Counted from the stretch's first letter, positions 27,356-37,054 are shown. The stretch: 64,000 nt of DNA from Bacteroidota bacterium (GCA_016124585.1 WGNL01000024.1:1-64000); one strand, 5' to 3'. Translations and numbers: made by a program. The notes: generated by a model not told the origin, from the letters alone.

Positions 27356-30094
27356 TTAACGCAGCGTCCAGTTGAAAAACAAACTTGGCGTCAGGCCCAG
27401 CAGCGACACATTGGTTTCGAGTAATTCGCCCTCCACCACTTCGTATTCCTTGTACCAGGTGTTCTTTCTGTTGTAGATATTAAAAAGTGACAAGCCCAGG
27501 TTTGCTTTCGACCTGCCGAGGCGGAAATCATAGGTGGCGGAAATATCCACCCGGTGATAGGCAGGCAGGCGGAAAGCATTCTTCCCGCTCACTTCAAAGA
27601 AATCCGCCGTGCTGCCATCCAACAGGTTCACTTGGTAAAAACCAGTGGGGGCGGTGTAGGGCTTGCCCGTAGCATAAATAAAGGTTGCTCCAAAGGCCCA
27701 CTGCCCCAGCTTGTAATTGCCCACCAGTTTCACTTCATGGGTTACATCCTGGTTGGCGTGGAAAGGTTTATCACCAAAAGCATCGAAATCATACAACACC
27801 TCGCCGAGTGTGTAGCCGAGCCAGCCTGTGAGTTTGCCGATTTTCTTTTGCGTCAACAGCTCCACACCTTTTGCCTTGCCCGTGCCCGTGTAGAAAAACT
27901 CTTCATAATCCAGCGTGGAATTGGGGCCAAAACCGGAGGGCGTAAAGCGGGTGGTGTATTCCGAAAGCCCATCCAGGTTTTTGTAGTAAGCCTCAACGTC
28001 GAACAGCCAAGTGGACGTCTCGTAGCTCGCCCCAGCGATATGGTGCATGGCCGCACCGATGGGTACGTTCTCGTCATTTGCCAGCAACCAAAAATCCCGG
28101 CTGCCTTGCTGAATGTCTTCCCGCACGATGCGGGTGGCAAACTGTCGGTACTTGCCCCAAGCTGCCTTCAGCTTGATGCGGTCGGTGAGCAGGTAGGTCA
28201 GGGAGGCCCTTGGCTCGGTGTAAATTTTGCCCGTCACGCCGTAGTGCGTCATCCGCAGGCCGCCTTTCAGGATGAGCTTGTCGTTGAAAGTATGCCGGTC
28301 TTGCAGATAAGCGGAAGTAATAAGCCCCTTGTCAGTGCGGTTCAGCACGTTGAGTGTATCGTTTTGGGTGTACTTGTAGCGGATGTCGTTGTAGGTAGCC
28401 TGCGCCCCGAACTCCAACTGGTTCTGGTGGGAAAGCTGCCACTCATTGTCCAGTTTGAGGGTGTAATCCTTGAGGTTATTGTATTCAAAATTACCATTGG
28501 AAATAGTGAAGGTGGAGTCCTCCCGGGTGATGGTCGTTGAATTGTGCCGGTCACGTTTGCTGAAATAATTCGAGTAGGAAATATTGGCGTTGGAGTAAAA
28601 ATGGTCGTTCCAGCGGCGGCTCCACTTCACGGCGGTACCCCAGTTTCCCCAGTTGGTCAGGTCAACGCTTTCCCGTTGGAAATTGAAATTGATCGGGCGG
28701 TTGCCAAAGGCGCTTGTGTTGGCGTCCCGGGAATTGTCGAGGTTGTCCTTTCCATTGTAAAAGCTGATGAACACGATGTCCTTCTTGCTGGGGCGGTAGG
28801 TTGCCTTGGCATTCAGGTCATAGAAATAGGAAGTGGGCTGCACCTCCTGCTGGCCAAAGCCCCTGCCACCACCGGGCGGGCCGGGCTGACTGCCACCGCC
28901 AGTATTGGTGCTGCCGCCCGGCCCATCGCCGATATTCGTGAAATCATCAAAGAGGTTGCTGTAAAACTTGCTTTGAAAAGAGCGCCTCCCAGCCACCAAA
29001 AACGACCCTTTCCCATCGGCAAAAGGCGCCTCCACATAGCCGTTCACACTGAGCAGGCTGAGGCCCAGGCCCATGTTCAGGCGTTCCGTGTTGCCGTCCT
29101 TGCCCGTCAGCTCCACCACGCTGGAGAGGCGCCCACCATATTTTGCATCGAAACCACCTTTGTAAAGCTGTACATCCTTGATGGCGTTGGAATTGAAGGC
29201 ACTGAAAAACCCAAACAAATGGTCAACATGATAGACCGTGAACTCATCGAAGAGCACGAGGTTCTGGTCGGGGGTGCCGCCCCGTACGTAGAGGCCGCTG
29301 GAGCTTTCGTTGGAGCCGCTGACGCCCGGCAGCAGTTGCAGCGAGCGGAAGATGTCCTTTTCGCCATAACTTGGCAGCGATGCCACGGCCGCCGGGGTAA
29401 TACCAATGGTACTGATGCCGGACGATGCCTTTAACAATTGGTCTTCTTTTTCCGCCACGATGACTACTTCCTGTAGCATTTCACCAATGACGGTCATTTC
29501 AATCAAAAAATCCTGCTTTACATTTTCCGGGGTGAGCCGGAAGTACCGGGTATGGTAGCCGAGGTAGGAAATTTCGAGGATGGCAGTGTCGGTCGGTACG
29601 CCTTGTATCGTAAAATACCCGTCGCCGTTGGTCGTATTGCCCAAGGTAGTGCCTCGTACCTGTACAGAGGCGTAGGGTAAGGTTTCACCGCTGGCTTTGT
29701 CTTTGATTGTGCCGGAGACGGTGATATTGCGGTTTTTTACTTCAAATTCCGAAGGGTCGAGGTCTGTTTTTCCGAAATTTTTATCCTTGAAAATGACGAT
29801 AGTTTTGGGTGGTTTCAGCTCGAAGGTGAGCCCTGTGCCTTGCAATAGCATCATCATCGCCTCATTAACAGGCAATTTCGGGGTGGACATACTGAGGCGA
29901 ATGCCCTTCACCTCGGCCTCCGAGTACTCAAAGTTCAACCCATAGCTGAGCTTGAGGTTGAGGAAAACAAGGTCGAGCGGTTCGTCCACATAGGTTACTT
30001 TGATTTTCGTGTTGGCCATGTCCTGTGCGATGATTTTGGTCGAAAAAAGCAAAAAGACCGCCCCCAAGCACATGGCTAAGTGTTTGCAACTCAT
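27356..30094 (-). CDS. TonB-dependent receptor with STN and CarboxypepD_reg domains
   Basis: A 912-residue outer-membrane transporter. Signal peptide (1-23), STN-like signalling domain (~25-110, VTYVDEPLDLVFLNLKLSYG), carboxypeptidase-regulatory-like domain (~128-215, VSGTIKDKASGETLPYASV), then plug (QLLPGVSGSNESSSGLYVRG, DAKYGGRLSSVVEL) and beta-barrel to the C-terminus (LFNIYNRKNTWYKEYEV). A Gly/Pro-rich loop (GGSTNTGGGSQPGPPGGGRG) is predicted in an extracellular turn. It pairs with the DUF4249 lipoprotein downstream. The LytTR/LytS two-component genes are upstream on the same strand. No ECF/FecR pair adjoins this receptor, unlike the one at 32706. Confidence 0.92.
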   Translation of the reverse strand: MSCKHLAMCLGAVFLLFSTKIIAQDMANTKIKVTYVDEPLDLVFLNLKLSYGLNFEYSEAEVKGIRLSMSTPKLPVNEAMMMLLQGTGLTFELKPPKTIVIFKDKNFGKTDLDPSEFEVKNRNITVSGTIKDKASGETLPYASVQVRGTTLGNTTNGDGYFTIQGVPTDTAILEISYLGYHTRYFRLTPENVKQDFLIEMTVIGEMLQEVVIVAEKEDQLLKASSGISTIGITPAAVASLPSYGEKDIFRSLQLLPGVSGSNESSSGLYVRGGTPDQNLVLFDEFTVYHVDHLFGFFSAFNSNAIKDVQLYKGGFDAKYGGRLSSVVELTGKDGNTERLNMGLGLSLLSVNGYVEAPFADGKGSFLVAGRRSFQSKFYSNLFDDFTNIGDGPGGSTNTGGGSQPGPPGGGRGFGQQEVQPTSYFYDLNAKATYRPSKKDIVFISFYNGKDNLDNSRDANTSAFGNRPINFNFQRESVDLTNWGNWGTAVKWSRRWNDHFYSNANISYSNYFSKRDRHNSTTITREDSTFTISNGNFEYNNLKDYTLKLDNEWQLSHQNQLEFGAQATYNDIRYKYTQNDTLNVLNRTDKGLITSAYLQDRHTFNDKLILKGGLRMTHYGVTGKIYTEPRASLTYLLTDRIKLKAAWGKYRQFATRIVREDIQQGSRDFWLLANDENVPIGAAMHHIAGASYETSTWLFDVEAYYKNLDGLSEYTTRFTPSGFGPNSTLDYEEFFYTGTGKAKGVELLTQKKIGKLTGWLGYTLGEVLYDFDAFGDKPFHANQDVTHEVKLVGNYKLGQWAFGATFIYATGKPYTAPTGFYQVNLLDGSTADFFEVSGKNAFRLPAYHRVDISATYDFRLGRSKANLGLSLFNIYNRKNTWYKEYEVVEGELLETNVSLLGLTPSLFFNWTLR

Positions 30095-30289
30095 TTTATG
30101 GTGTGTTTAGTTAGTTCAATAAAATATTGGCAGCGCCGATTTTGAAACTTGTTATTGGTCTGCTGCGAAGGAAGGAGGTGGGAGGTGTCAAACTTGGGTT
30201 GCTTCGGTCATTTTGTTTTCAACGAAAGCGGGGGGAAATTCAACGAAACAGTTTTTTGGCTGAAATATCTTTTGCCGGGCAGCGAATAA

Positions 30290-30994
30290 TCATCGTTGGA
30301 TGGGAATGGATTGGGCGACTGCTTCTTTATAGCTGCCACCTATGGGCAGTTTGGTCTGGCCAATATAAACATGGCCACCATCCAAGGCCGTGATTTTAGG
30401 GATGGATATGATATAGGATTTGTGGATGCGGACAAACTGGTCGCCAGGCAATTCTTTTTCCAACTGTTTCATGGTTTGCAGGGAAATTATCCGCCTGTCC
30501 GCCAGATGGTAGGAAACGTATTCCTTCATGCCCTTGATGTACATGATTTCATCCAAAAAAACCTTGTGGACGGTGTGGCTGGACTTGACCAACAGAAATG
30601 GATTTTCCACGGCTGGCGAGGCGTCCTGCGCCAGCCGCCTTTCCGATTTCGCCACCGCTTGTGCAAACCGTTCAAACCGGAATGGCTTGAGCAGGTAGTC
30701 CACCACATCAAGTTGATAGCCTTCCAGCGCATATTTTTCGTAGGCTGTGGTGAGGACAACCAGCGGTTTTTGTGGCAAGGCATTTAAAAACTCGATACCC
30801 GTCAATCCGGGCATTTGGATGTCAAGGAAAAGCAGGTCGGCAGGGATTTGTTCCAGCAACGCTTGGGCTTCCAGAGCGTCCTTGCAGGATGCCACGAGTT
30901 CAAGCTGCGGCAACCGCTTGATATAGCCTGTCAGCAGTAGGCGGGCAAGTTTTTCATCGTCAACGACCAGGCATTTTATTTTTTTGCTGCTCAT
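30290..30994 (-). CDS. LytTR-family response regulator
   Basis: A 234-residue regulator. The receiver domain has the acidic pair Asp12/Asp13, phospho-accepting Asp58 (LLFLDIQMPG) and YLLKPF. The C-terminal LytTR DNA-binding domain (about 135-232) contains DEIMYIKGMKEYVSYHL, MKQLEKELPGDQFVRIHKSY and GGSYKEAVAQ. It overlaps the kinase gene by four bases (ATGA), so the two are translationally coupled. Confidence 0.93.
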   Translation of the reverse strand: MSSKKIKCLVVDDEKLARLLLTGYIKRLPQLELVASCKDALEAQALLEQIPADLLFLDIQMPGLTGIEFLNALPQKPLVVLTTAYEKYALEGYQLDVVDYLLKPFRFERFAQAVAKSERRLAQDASPAVENPFLLVKSSHTVHKVFLDEIMYIKGMKEYVSYHLADRRIISLQTMKQLEKELPGDQFVRIHKSYIISIPKITALDGGHVYIGQTKLPIGGSYKEAVAQSIPIQR

Positions 30995-32067
30995 ATTAGG
31001 TCCATGGTGAGTTGTATGCTGAACGATTGCGACATTTTCTGGATGTCAAGTTGGTGCCTATCGGGATACTCCAATTCCAGCCTGCGCTGCACGTTCGTCA
31101 GGCCAATGCCCCCGGTCGGGTCTTTGGTGAATTCCATATTGGGCAGGCTGTTGCTGACTTTGAAACTAAGCTGGTTGTCCTGTTCGATGATTGAAACCTT
31201 GACCCAACCTTGCTGTTTGTCCTCAATCCTGCTATGCTTGAAAGCGTTTTCGACGAAGGGTATCAGCAGCATGGGCGCTATCTCCGCAGCGGGGTTGCTC
31301 AACTGCAAATCCAATTCAACAGAATACGGCTCATCGTCTTTCAGTTTTTGCAGCGAAATATAGTTCTGGATGTACTTCACTTCTTTTGCCAGTGGCACCC
31401 GCTCGTTATTACTCTCGTAGAGCATGTAGCGCAGCATCTCGGAAAGCTCCATCACTACCTCCGCTGTCTGTTCCGATTTGATGAGCGAAAGGGTATAGAC
31501 ATTGTTCAAAACATTGAAGAGGAAATGCGGATTGATTTGGTTTTTTAGAAACTTGAGTTCCGTTGCCAGCTTCTCGTTCTCTATCTGACTGGCCAAGTAC
31601 TCCTGTCGGCGGTGGAGTTGCACGCTCTCCAAAACGGTGCTCACCATCACCACCGCCGTATAAATTACTAAGCCCATGAAATGCCTTGGATTGATCATCA
31701 GATTTGGCGGCTTGGGCAAGTCGGCATTGGGCATTTTATTAAAACCTGGCGGTGGCATCCGCATATCATCCAACATCCATGACTCCAGCGCAGCATTCCA
31801 TAAAACCATGGCCACCATGCTCACAAAAACTGCCAAAACATAAGCCCCGTAATGTTTATTGTAAAAAAACTTGGGCACGAAATAATAGGTATTGAGCAGT
31901 ATCAATATAATGGCGGACACCACCACGAATAGATTCCGCAGCAAAAAGAAAGCAGGCAACTGTGAGCCGATGAACAGGAGGTTCATCGCACCCAACAGGC
32001 AAGCCCAGAACAGCGTCTGCGCCAATATGCGGTTGTTTTTTTTACTGAAAAAATTGATTGTTAGCAT
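30991..32067 (-). CDS. LytS-type sensor histidine kinase (His_kinase family)
   Basis: A 358-residue membrane kinase. Four hydrophobic helices lie in residues ~15-155 without a large extracellular domain. Then comes the His_kinase core with LKNQINPHFLFNVLNNVYTL (phospho-accepting His) and a compact ATPase domain (LLIPFVENAFKHS, GGIGLTNVQRRLEL). It phosphorylates the LytTR regulator encoded immediately downstream. The signal is unknown. A Met/Pro-rich loop (MRMPPPGFNKMPNADLPKPP) between helices is unusual and could bind a metal; this is speculative. Confidence 0.93.
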   Translation of the reverse strand: MLTINFFSKKNNRILAQTLFWACLLGAMNLLFIGSQLPAFFLLRNLFVVVSAIILILLNTYYFVPKFFYNKHYGAYVLAVFVSMVAMVLWNAALESWMLDDMRMPPPGFNKMPNADLPKPPNLMINPRHFMGLVIYTAVVMVSTVLESVQLHRRQEYLASQIENEKLATELKFLKNQINPHFLFNVLNNVYTLSLIKSEQTAEVVMELSEMLRYMLYESNNERVPLAKEVKYIQNYISLQKLKDDEPYSVELDLQLSNPAAEIAPMLLIPFVENAFKHSRIEDKQQGWVKVSIIEQDNQLSFKVSNSLPNMEFTKDPTGGIGLTNVQRRLELEYPDRHQLDIQKMSQSFSIQLTMDLI

Positions 32068-32223
32068 TACGCATCTATTTTAATGTTCTTCAGAAAAATG
32101 GTGCTGTATTGCTTAGGTTTTAACTCGAGTAGATGATCTGCTATTTATTTATCTAAGCGCTCAATCCTGCTCAAATCCCAAGAAGTTGTTGCAATTGCCA
32201 ATGCTTTTAGCGTTCCAATACTT

Positions 32224-32445
32224 CTACATGCTGTAGGGTTCCACTTCAATGCCATAATCAAATCCCCAAAAGCCGAACATGGACAACTTTACCTGCAACC
32301 CAACACCAAAGAAGCGCTTCAAGTTAAAAAGGTTGTAACCCTCAAAAACCCCCGTTAGACACCTTTGTAATGTTCCAAATACTTCAGCGAAAAAAAATAG
32401 GTGTTCAGCGTATTCTGAAGCCAATTGCGGTTTTCTGGATGGCAC
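32224..32445 (-). pseudogene. Probable BamA (Omp85) C-terminal remnant
   Basis: The last ~40 codons (YNLFNLKRFFGVGLQVKLSM, then FGFWGFDYGIEVEP) strongly resemble the last two beta-strands of BamA-type Omp85 proteins, whose consensus is roughly NPFNLKRSAGVGLR, FMPMFGLLGFDYG. The preceding HLFFFAEVFGTL fits the strand before. Nothing upstream restores a full gene, so this is a broken fragment. The rest of the 32068-32705 spacer holds only the terminator at 32613. Confidence 0.45.
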
Positions 32446-32612
32446 TCAGAATACCCTGAACCTGTCAAAAGTTGTCGGGGTGGGCTATTTCTTGGCTTTT
32501 ATTTGAGTTAAGTACCTAGTTTGGGTGGCTTTTTTCAACGCCAATTAATACCAATAATGCTTTTAAAAACTTGAAACGATGATGAATTTTTCGTTTTGCA
32601 CAGATTGGACAT

Positions 32613-32650
32613 AAAAAAGGGCGACTACCGTTCGGAGGTAATCGCCCTTA
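32613..32650 (-). terminator. Terminator of the fecR-receptor operon
   Basis: Read on the minus strand, AAGGGCGATTACC pairs with GGTAGTCGCCCTT and is followed by a T run. It lies 56 bases beyond the receptor stop codon. Confidence 0.85.
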
Positions 32651-32705
32651 CTTATAACTATCTTTAGTCAGACGGGTTGGTTGTTTTAAACCATTTCTCA
32701 ACCTG

Positions 32706-35405
32706 TCACCAAGTCACCCTAAATACTGCATTAGGTGTAAACCCTAAACCTTGGTAATCATTCACTTTGATTTCATCTACTCCATTTTGTGCTTTCCCGA
32801 TAAAATAATCCCGGTCGTAGATGTTCTTCTGGTTGTAAATATTGAAAAACGAAAGCCCTGCCGCACCGTGCAGTTTTGACTGGTTTTTTCCACCGAATTT
32901 ATACAGAATTGATGCGTCCAAATGGTGCTGTACATCAACGTGGTAATTATTGTAATTTTCATAGATGGGCACATTCAATATATGCCCCATATTGTCTGGA
33001 ACAGATTCAAAACTGTCCATGATGGAGTAGGGCGTACCGGAATAAATACTGAAGCCAAGCGCCAGTTCGAAATTGCCTTTTGACCATTGCGTGGCTAAGT
33101 TCAACACATGCCGCTGGTCGAACGGGGCTGGAAATTCCGGGAAATTAAAAGTTGGGAAATGGTAGGTGGTAATGCTCAAGGAATAGCTGGCCCAGGCCCT
33201 AAAATTTTTCCATCTTTTTTTGAGCAAAATATCAACGCCTTTGGAATCGGAATCGCCCGGTTTTATCTGCGCTGGGCCAGTATTGAAGGAAGTCGCTAGG
33301 GCAGACAAGCCTTTGATATTCTTGATGTATGCCTGCACATCAACGACCCAGGCATTTTTATTGTAAACAATGCCGAGTTGATATTGCGTGGCACAGATGA
33401 CAGGCACATTCCGGTCATTGGAAAGTACCCAAATTGGGGTGTCAATTCCCAAGAAATCCCCCTTGAACTGCACCAATTGGCTGGTGTATTGGTAATATTT
33501 CCCGACATTCCCTTGCCAGCTTATATGGTCTGACATATTGTACCACAATCGTAAGCGAGGGGCAAAGTATTGTTGGTCTAATTTTCCAAAATAACTGTAG
33601 CGAAAACCAGCATCCAACCCGATAATGTTTTTTTGTGGGCTATTATATTCAACGTACAATGCATCAATATTGGACACTTCGTCTGCCTGTTCTTTTGCCA
33701 ATAATGCGGAATTGGATTCGTGCCTTATTTGATACTTTACGGCCGCATTGGTATGTTGATAACCAAACTTTATGTCTTGTTTCTTTGCAGTTGTATAAAT
33801 ATTGGAAATATGCAATTGCTGCTCTTTTAATCGGTTGTCTTTGTTACCGAACCGATTGACGGGAGGAGGGATGTCCAATTGGTCAATCTCGTATTTGTAT
33901 TTGTAATCGTAGAGCGTATTGACAGCCATTAATTTACTGGAAAAATGGGGAGTCCATTCCCGCTCATAAGCCACGCTCAAACCATCACTCTTTAAATCCA
34001 GTATATCAATTTGCTTTTCCTTTTTTTGAAGGTCGGTTACATTATTGTCAAAGTCATTTTTTCCATAAAAAAATGCTATCGCTAGATTGTCTTTTGGCGA
34101 AAGCTGGGCAGCTGCCTTAACATGGCTGTCCAAAAAATAAAAACCGTCGTTGATGTGTACTCCTTTTGGCAGATTGCTAAAATCAAAATTGCCTTCGATA
34201 ACACTTTGTTGGTTTCTTTGGGTAATATTTTCAAAAGTGGGTGAACGCCATAATTCAGATAATGAGCGTCGGAGGGAATACACAAGGGAGGCAGTTTTCT
34301 TTTTCGAGGTCAATTTTCCTTGTGTATAGGCATTGATGAAGTTGACTCCTGCTCCAAACTCCGATTTATTTAAGTCCTTATAATCAGCAGTCTGCATATC
34401 GATTACGCTAGAAGCCCGTCCGCCATATTCCGCTCCAAATCCACCCCGATAGACTTTCATTTTGTCAATAATATAGGGGTTAAATGCCGAAATCATCCCA
34501 AAGTAATGGGATGCATGGTAGATAGGGATGCCCTCCCAAAGTATCAGGTTTTGGTCTGCGGCTCCACCCCGGATATACAAGTCTGACGCCCCACCATTGG
34601 GGGCGTTGATGCCTGGCAAAAACTGGAGCGTTGTGAATACGTCTGGCTCAGCTTGTCCTGGCAATGCACCTATTCGCTCGGGCCGCAGGACGGTAGCTGC
34701 GCCATTATCAGCTAGATCAATGCCATCTGTTAGGTAGTCCGTTATGATGATGCCATCTATTTCATAATTACTATAACTTAGTTTTATTTTTGGGCAGGGA
34801 TTTTTGATGAAAAAATTAACTGGAATAAACCGTTCAGCATATCCCACGTAGCTCACTACAACCGTGTCATTTCTGCTCAGGTTATAATTGAAATTAAATG
34901 CTCCATCTTCTCCAGCAAAATCTCCTTTTTGCGATTTTTTTAAATATACATTCGCATAAGACAAAGGTTTTTGACTGATGCTGTCGAATACTTGTCCACA
35001 TATCTGAAATCCATTGTCTTCTTGAGCCTTTGATAATTCATTATCCAGCTTTTTAGATTTTTTTAGAATAATATAATTGCCATTGATTATCTCGTGTTCC
35101 AGTCCTGTGTTTTTTAGTATTTTTTTTAAAAATTCGTCAATACCTTTTTTACTACATGATTCGGTAATGATGATATTTTTTACATCATCTATTTTATAAG
35201 AAAAAAGATAATCGTACCTGTTTTCCAACTGTGTGATGATGGTGGATAATGAAACATCTTTGGTTTGTATGTCAATTAATTTTTGCTGGGAAATAGCAAG
35301 GAAAGGCAAGGCTGAAAAAATGATTATGCAAGTAAATTTTGACAGCAAAGGATACTGCTGAAATAATAGCCGAAAATTATTGCTGCTTGATTTCTGTTGC
35401 TTCAT
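32706..35405 (-). CDS. TonB-dependent receptor with STN signalling domain (FecA-like architecture)
   Basis: An 899-residue outer-membrane receptor. Signal peptide; STN domain (~40-115, VSLSTIITQLENRYDYLFSY, GLEHEIINGNYIILKK); CarboxypepD_reg domain (~130-215, ICGQVFDSISQKPLSYANV); plug (LQFLPGINAPNGGASDLYIR, GGFGAEYGGRASSVIDM); beta-barrel ending FRVTW. The terminal aromatic residue is typical of outer-membrane barrels. It lies downstream of fecR and the ECF sigma gene, the classical trans-envelope signalling arrangement. No SusD-like partner is encoded nearby, which argues against a glycan utilisation locus. The promoter at 36433-36465 should transcribe fecR and this gene together. The ligand is unknown; haem, a siderophore or an oxidised product are all possible. 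Confidence 0.92.
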   Translation of the reverse strand: MKQQKSSSNNFRLLFQQYPLLSKFTCIIIFSALPFLAISQQKLIDIQTKDVSLSTIITQLENRYDYLFSYKIDDVKNIIITESCSKKGIDEFLKKILKNTGLEHEIINGNYIILKKSKKLDNELSKAQEDNGFQICGQVFDSISQKPLSYANVYLKKSQKGDFAGEDGAFNFNYNLSRNDTVVVSYVGYAERFIPVNFFIKNPCPKIKLSYSNYEIDGIIITDYLTDGIDLADNGAATVLRPERIGALPGQAEPDVFTTLQFLPGINAPNGGASDLYIRGGAADQNLILWEGIPIYHASHYFGMISAFNPYIIDKMKVYRGGFGAEYGGRASSVIDMQTADYKDLNKSEFGAGVNFINAYTQGKLTSKKKTASLVYSLRRSLSELWRSPTFENITQRNQQSVIEGNFDFSNLPKGVHINDGFYFLDSHVKAAAQLSPKDNLAIAFFYGKNDFDNNVTDLQKKEKQIDILDLKSDGLSVAYEREWTPHFSSKLMAVNTLYDYKYKYEIDQLDIPPPVNRFGNKDNRLKEQQLHISNIYTTAKKQDIKFGYQHTNAAVKYQIRHESNSALLAKEQADEVSNIDALYVEYNSPQKNIIGLDAGFRYSYFGKLDQQYFAPRLRLWYNMSDHISWQGNVGKYYQYTSQLVQFKGDFLGIDTPIWVLSNDRNVPVICATQYQLGIVYNKNAWVVDVQAYIKNIKGLSALATSFNTGPAQIKPGDSDSKGVDILLKKRWKNFRAWASYSLSITTYHFPTFNFPEFPAPFDQRHVLNLATQWSKGNFELALGFSIYSGTPYSIMDSFESVPDNMGHILNVPIYENYNNYHVDVQHHLDASILYKFGGKNQSKLHGAAGLSFFNIYNQKNIYDRDYFIGKAQNGVDEIKVNDYQGLGFTPNAVFRVTW

Positions 35406-35458
35406 TTAACTATTCGAACCTTTTTACCACCTATAAAGAATCTTGTATGAGAAAGGGC

Positions 35459-36379
35459 TTATTTTTTCAATAAAACCTTCTTCCCCTTTATTTCAAAACT
35501 GATACCCAATGGTGAAAGTGCAGTTTGCAGTGCCAGCGCCAAATCTTCATGTTGAAAATTACAGTTTATAACATCTGTTGTATCCAAGCCACCTGCGTCT
35601 ATTTCTACATCAAATTGCCGCTCCAATTCCTGTAAAACAGTGGCCAAAGTTTCGTTTCGAAGTTTCGTTATACCTCGTGTCCAACTCGCATCATCCTCTC
35701 CCGGTATCTGGTATTTTTCTGGGGCTAGGTCTGGTAAAATACGGATGGCATCGTACTGTTTTAGCTCGGCAATCAATTTGCCGCTTTTCTCCAACACAGC
35801 TACTTTTCCTTGCGAGCATTTGACATCCAAGCTGCCAGCCCTTGACCAGACATTGAATTTTGTTCCCAATACCTGCACGCTTCCGTTCGGTGTGTTTACC
35901 GTAAAAGTAGCTCCTGGCTTGACGGAAAAAAACGCCTCACCTTTCAATTGTAGGCTCCGTTCTTTTTTCCAAGACCACTTGTTATAAGTCAACGAACTCT
36001 CGGCGTTCAATATGAAAGTGGACTGGTCGGGCAGAACACCTTCCGTGGTTTCGCCACGTGCCATTTCGAAGTGAACATTCCTGCTGAAAAAAGAGAAAAC
36101 GAACCAACCAGCAACTAAAACCAAGCAAGCTGCCGCTGCATATTTTGCCCAATACAGCAATACTCTTCGGCCCATTTTCTGAGTTGGGACATTTGTTTTT
36201 TCTTTTTGCAAAATGCCAGAAAGCATGGCAGCCTTGTCGAAAGCAGGGGCCGCCAGACTTTCCGTATTTTCATATAATTTGACCAGTGAATCGTATTCTG
36301 GGCGCTGTTTGAAAGTTTCCAGCTCCGTTTCCGTCAGTTCACCGTGAATCCATTTGTGTAAAAGTTCGTCATCAATCAT
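35459..36379 (-). CDS. FecR-type anti-sigma factor
   Basis: A 306-residue single-pass inner-membrane protein. The cytoplasmic N-terminus (1-70) should bind the sigma factor. A transmembrane helix at about 76-95 (YAAAACLVLVAGWFVFSFF) is followed by the periplasmic FecR domain (ARGETTEGVLPDQSTFILNA, GEAFFSVKPGATFTVNTPNG, VLGTKFNVWSRAGSLDVKCS). A C-terminal DUF4974/STN-like domain (LATVLQELERQFDVEI) completes it. It relays the state of the receptor STN domain to the ECF factor at 36477. Upstream is a bipartite ECF-type promoter (36433-36465). Confidence 0.93.
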   Translation of the reverse strand: MIDDELLHKWIHGELTETELETFKQRPEYDSLVKLYENTESLAAPAFDKAAMLSGILQKEKTNVPTQKMGRRVLLYWAKYAAAACLVLVAGWFVFSFFSRNVHFEMARGETTEGVLPDQSTFILNAESSLTYNKWSWKKERSLQLKGEAFFSVKPGATFTVNTPNGSVQVLGTKFNVWSRAGSLDVKCSQGKVAVLEKSGKLIAELKQYDAIRILPDLAPEKYQIPGEDDASWTRGITKLRNETLATVLQELERQFDVEIDAGGLDTTDVINCNFQHEDLALALQTALSPLGISFEIKGKKVLLKK

Positions 36380-36432
36380 GATTTCATTAATTCATCGTGT
36401 TGAGGTTCAAGGTTTTTTGCCAAGGTTTTCAT

Positions 36433-36465
36433 TAAAGACAGTTTAGATTTGAAATGACCTACCTG
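36433..36465 (-). promoter_or_regulatory. ECF-type promoter of the fecR-receptor operon (site 1)
   Basis: On the minus strand: CAGGTAGGTC (36456-36465), 13 bases, ACTGTCTTTA (36433-36442). The -10 box ends 53 bases before the fecR start. The same two boxes with the same 13-base spacing occur at 37022-37054 and 39486-39518, in front of the two peroxidase genes. Confidence 0.75.
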
Positions 36466-36476
36466 CACCTTTCCAG

Positions 36477-36992
36477 TTAATTAATCTGGGCGACTAACCG
36501 CAATGCATCCAGCGCATTGTACATGCGCTTTTCCACGGCCTGTTTGCTTATTTCAAGTATGTCTGCAATTTCCTGGTAGGTCTTTTTTTCTATGCGGCTC
36601 AGTAGGAAAACGACCCGTTGCTTTTCAGGCAACGCAGAAATCGCAGCTTCCAACCGTTCCTTCAGTTCATTTTCTTCCAGAATAAATTCAGGGTTTTCAT
36701 TGGTGTGGGAGAGGGTAGGTTTTTGCTGAAATTTCAAGACCACTTTTTGGTGCTCGTATTGATTGAGCAGGAGGTTATTGGCTGTTTTGAAAACATATCC
36801 TTTGGCTGAATTGAAAAGCACGGAGGCACAGTTTTGCCAAAGCCTCATGAATGCTTCTTGCGTCAGATCAAGGGCCATGTCGAGGTTTCCGGTTTTGTAA
36901 AAAAGGTAATTGTGGAGTGTTTCCGAGTATTCCCAGAAAATGGCGGTATAGTTTTTTTCGTCGCAGATTGAAGGCATCTTGAATGGTTGCAA
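36477..36992 (-). CDS. ECF RNA polymerase sigma factor
   Basis: A 171-residue sigma-70 family factor. Region 2 shows YNYLFYKTG-like helices and the signature DMALDLTQEAFMRLWQN with TANNLLLNQYEH. Region 4 shows ALPEKQRVVFLLSRIEKKTY, QEIADILEISKQAVEKRMYN. It lacks regions 1 and 3, as ECF factors do. It is expected to be held by FecR (35459) until the TonB receptor is occupied. The three matched promoters around it are its probable targets. None of them points at this gene itself, so autoregulation is not evident. A second ATG five codons in (36977) is possible. Confidence 0.93.
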   Translation of the reverse strand: MQPFKMPSICDEKNYTAIFWEYSETLHNYLFYKTGNLDMALDLTQEAFMRLWQNCASVLFNSAKGYVFKTANNLLLNQYEHQKVVLKFQQKPTLSHTNENPEFILEENELKERLEAAISALPEKQRVVFLLSRIEKKTYQEIADILEISKQAVEKRMYNALDALRLVAQIN

Positions 36993-37021
36993 ATAAAAAC
37001 TTCAAAAAAAATATCACTGCC

Positions 37022-37054
37022 TAGGTAGGTCTTTCATGAACTGGACTGTATTTA
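37022..37054 (+). promoter_or_regulatory. ECF-type promoter upstream of the haem peroxidase (site 2)
   Basis: TAGGTAGGTC (37022-37031), 13 bases, ACTGTATTTA (37045-37054), pointing towards the peroxidase. It would give a leader of about 220 bases before the start at 37278. It differs from sites 1 and 3 at one position in each box. Confidence 0.7.

Noticed and set aside
32706-36992. ECF/FecR/receptor locus considered as a polysaccharide utilisation locus
   Set aside because: No SusD-like protein, glycoside hydrolase, polysaccharide lyase or sulfatase is encoded nearby.
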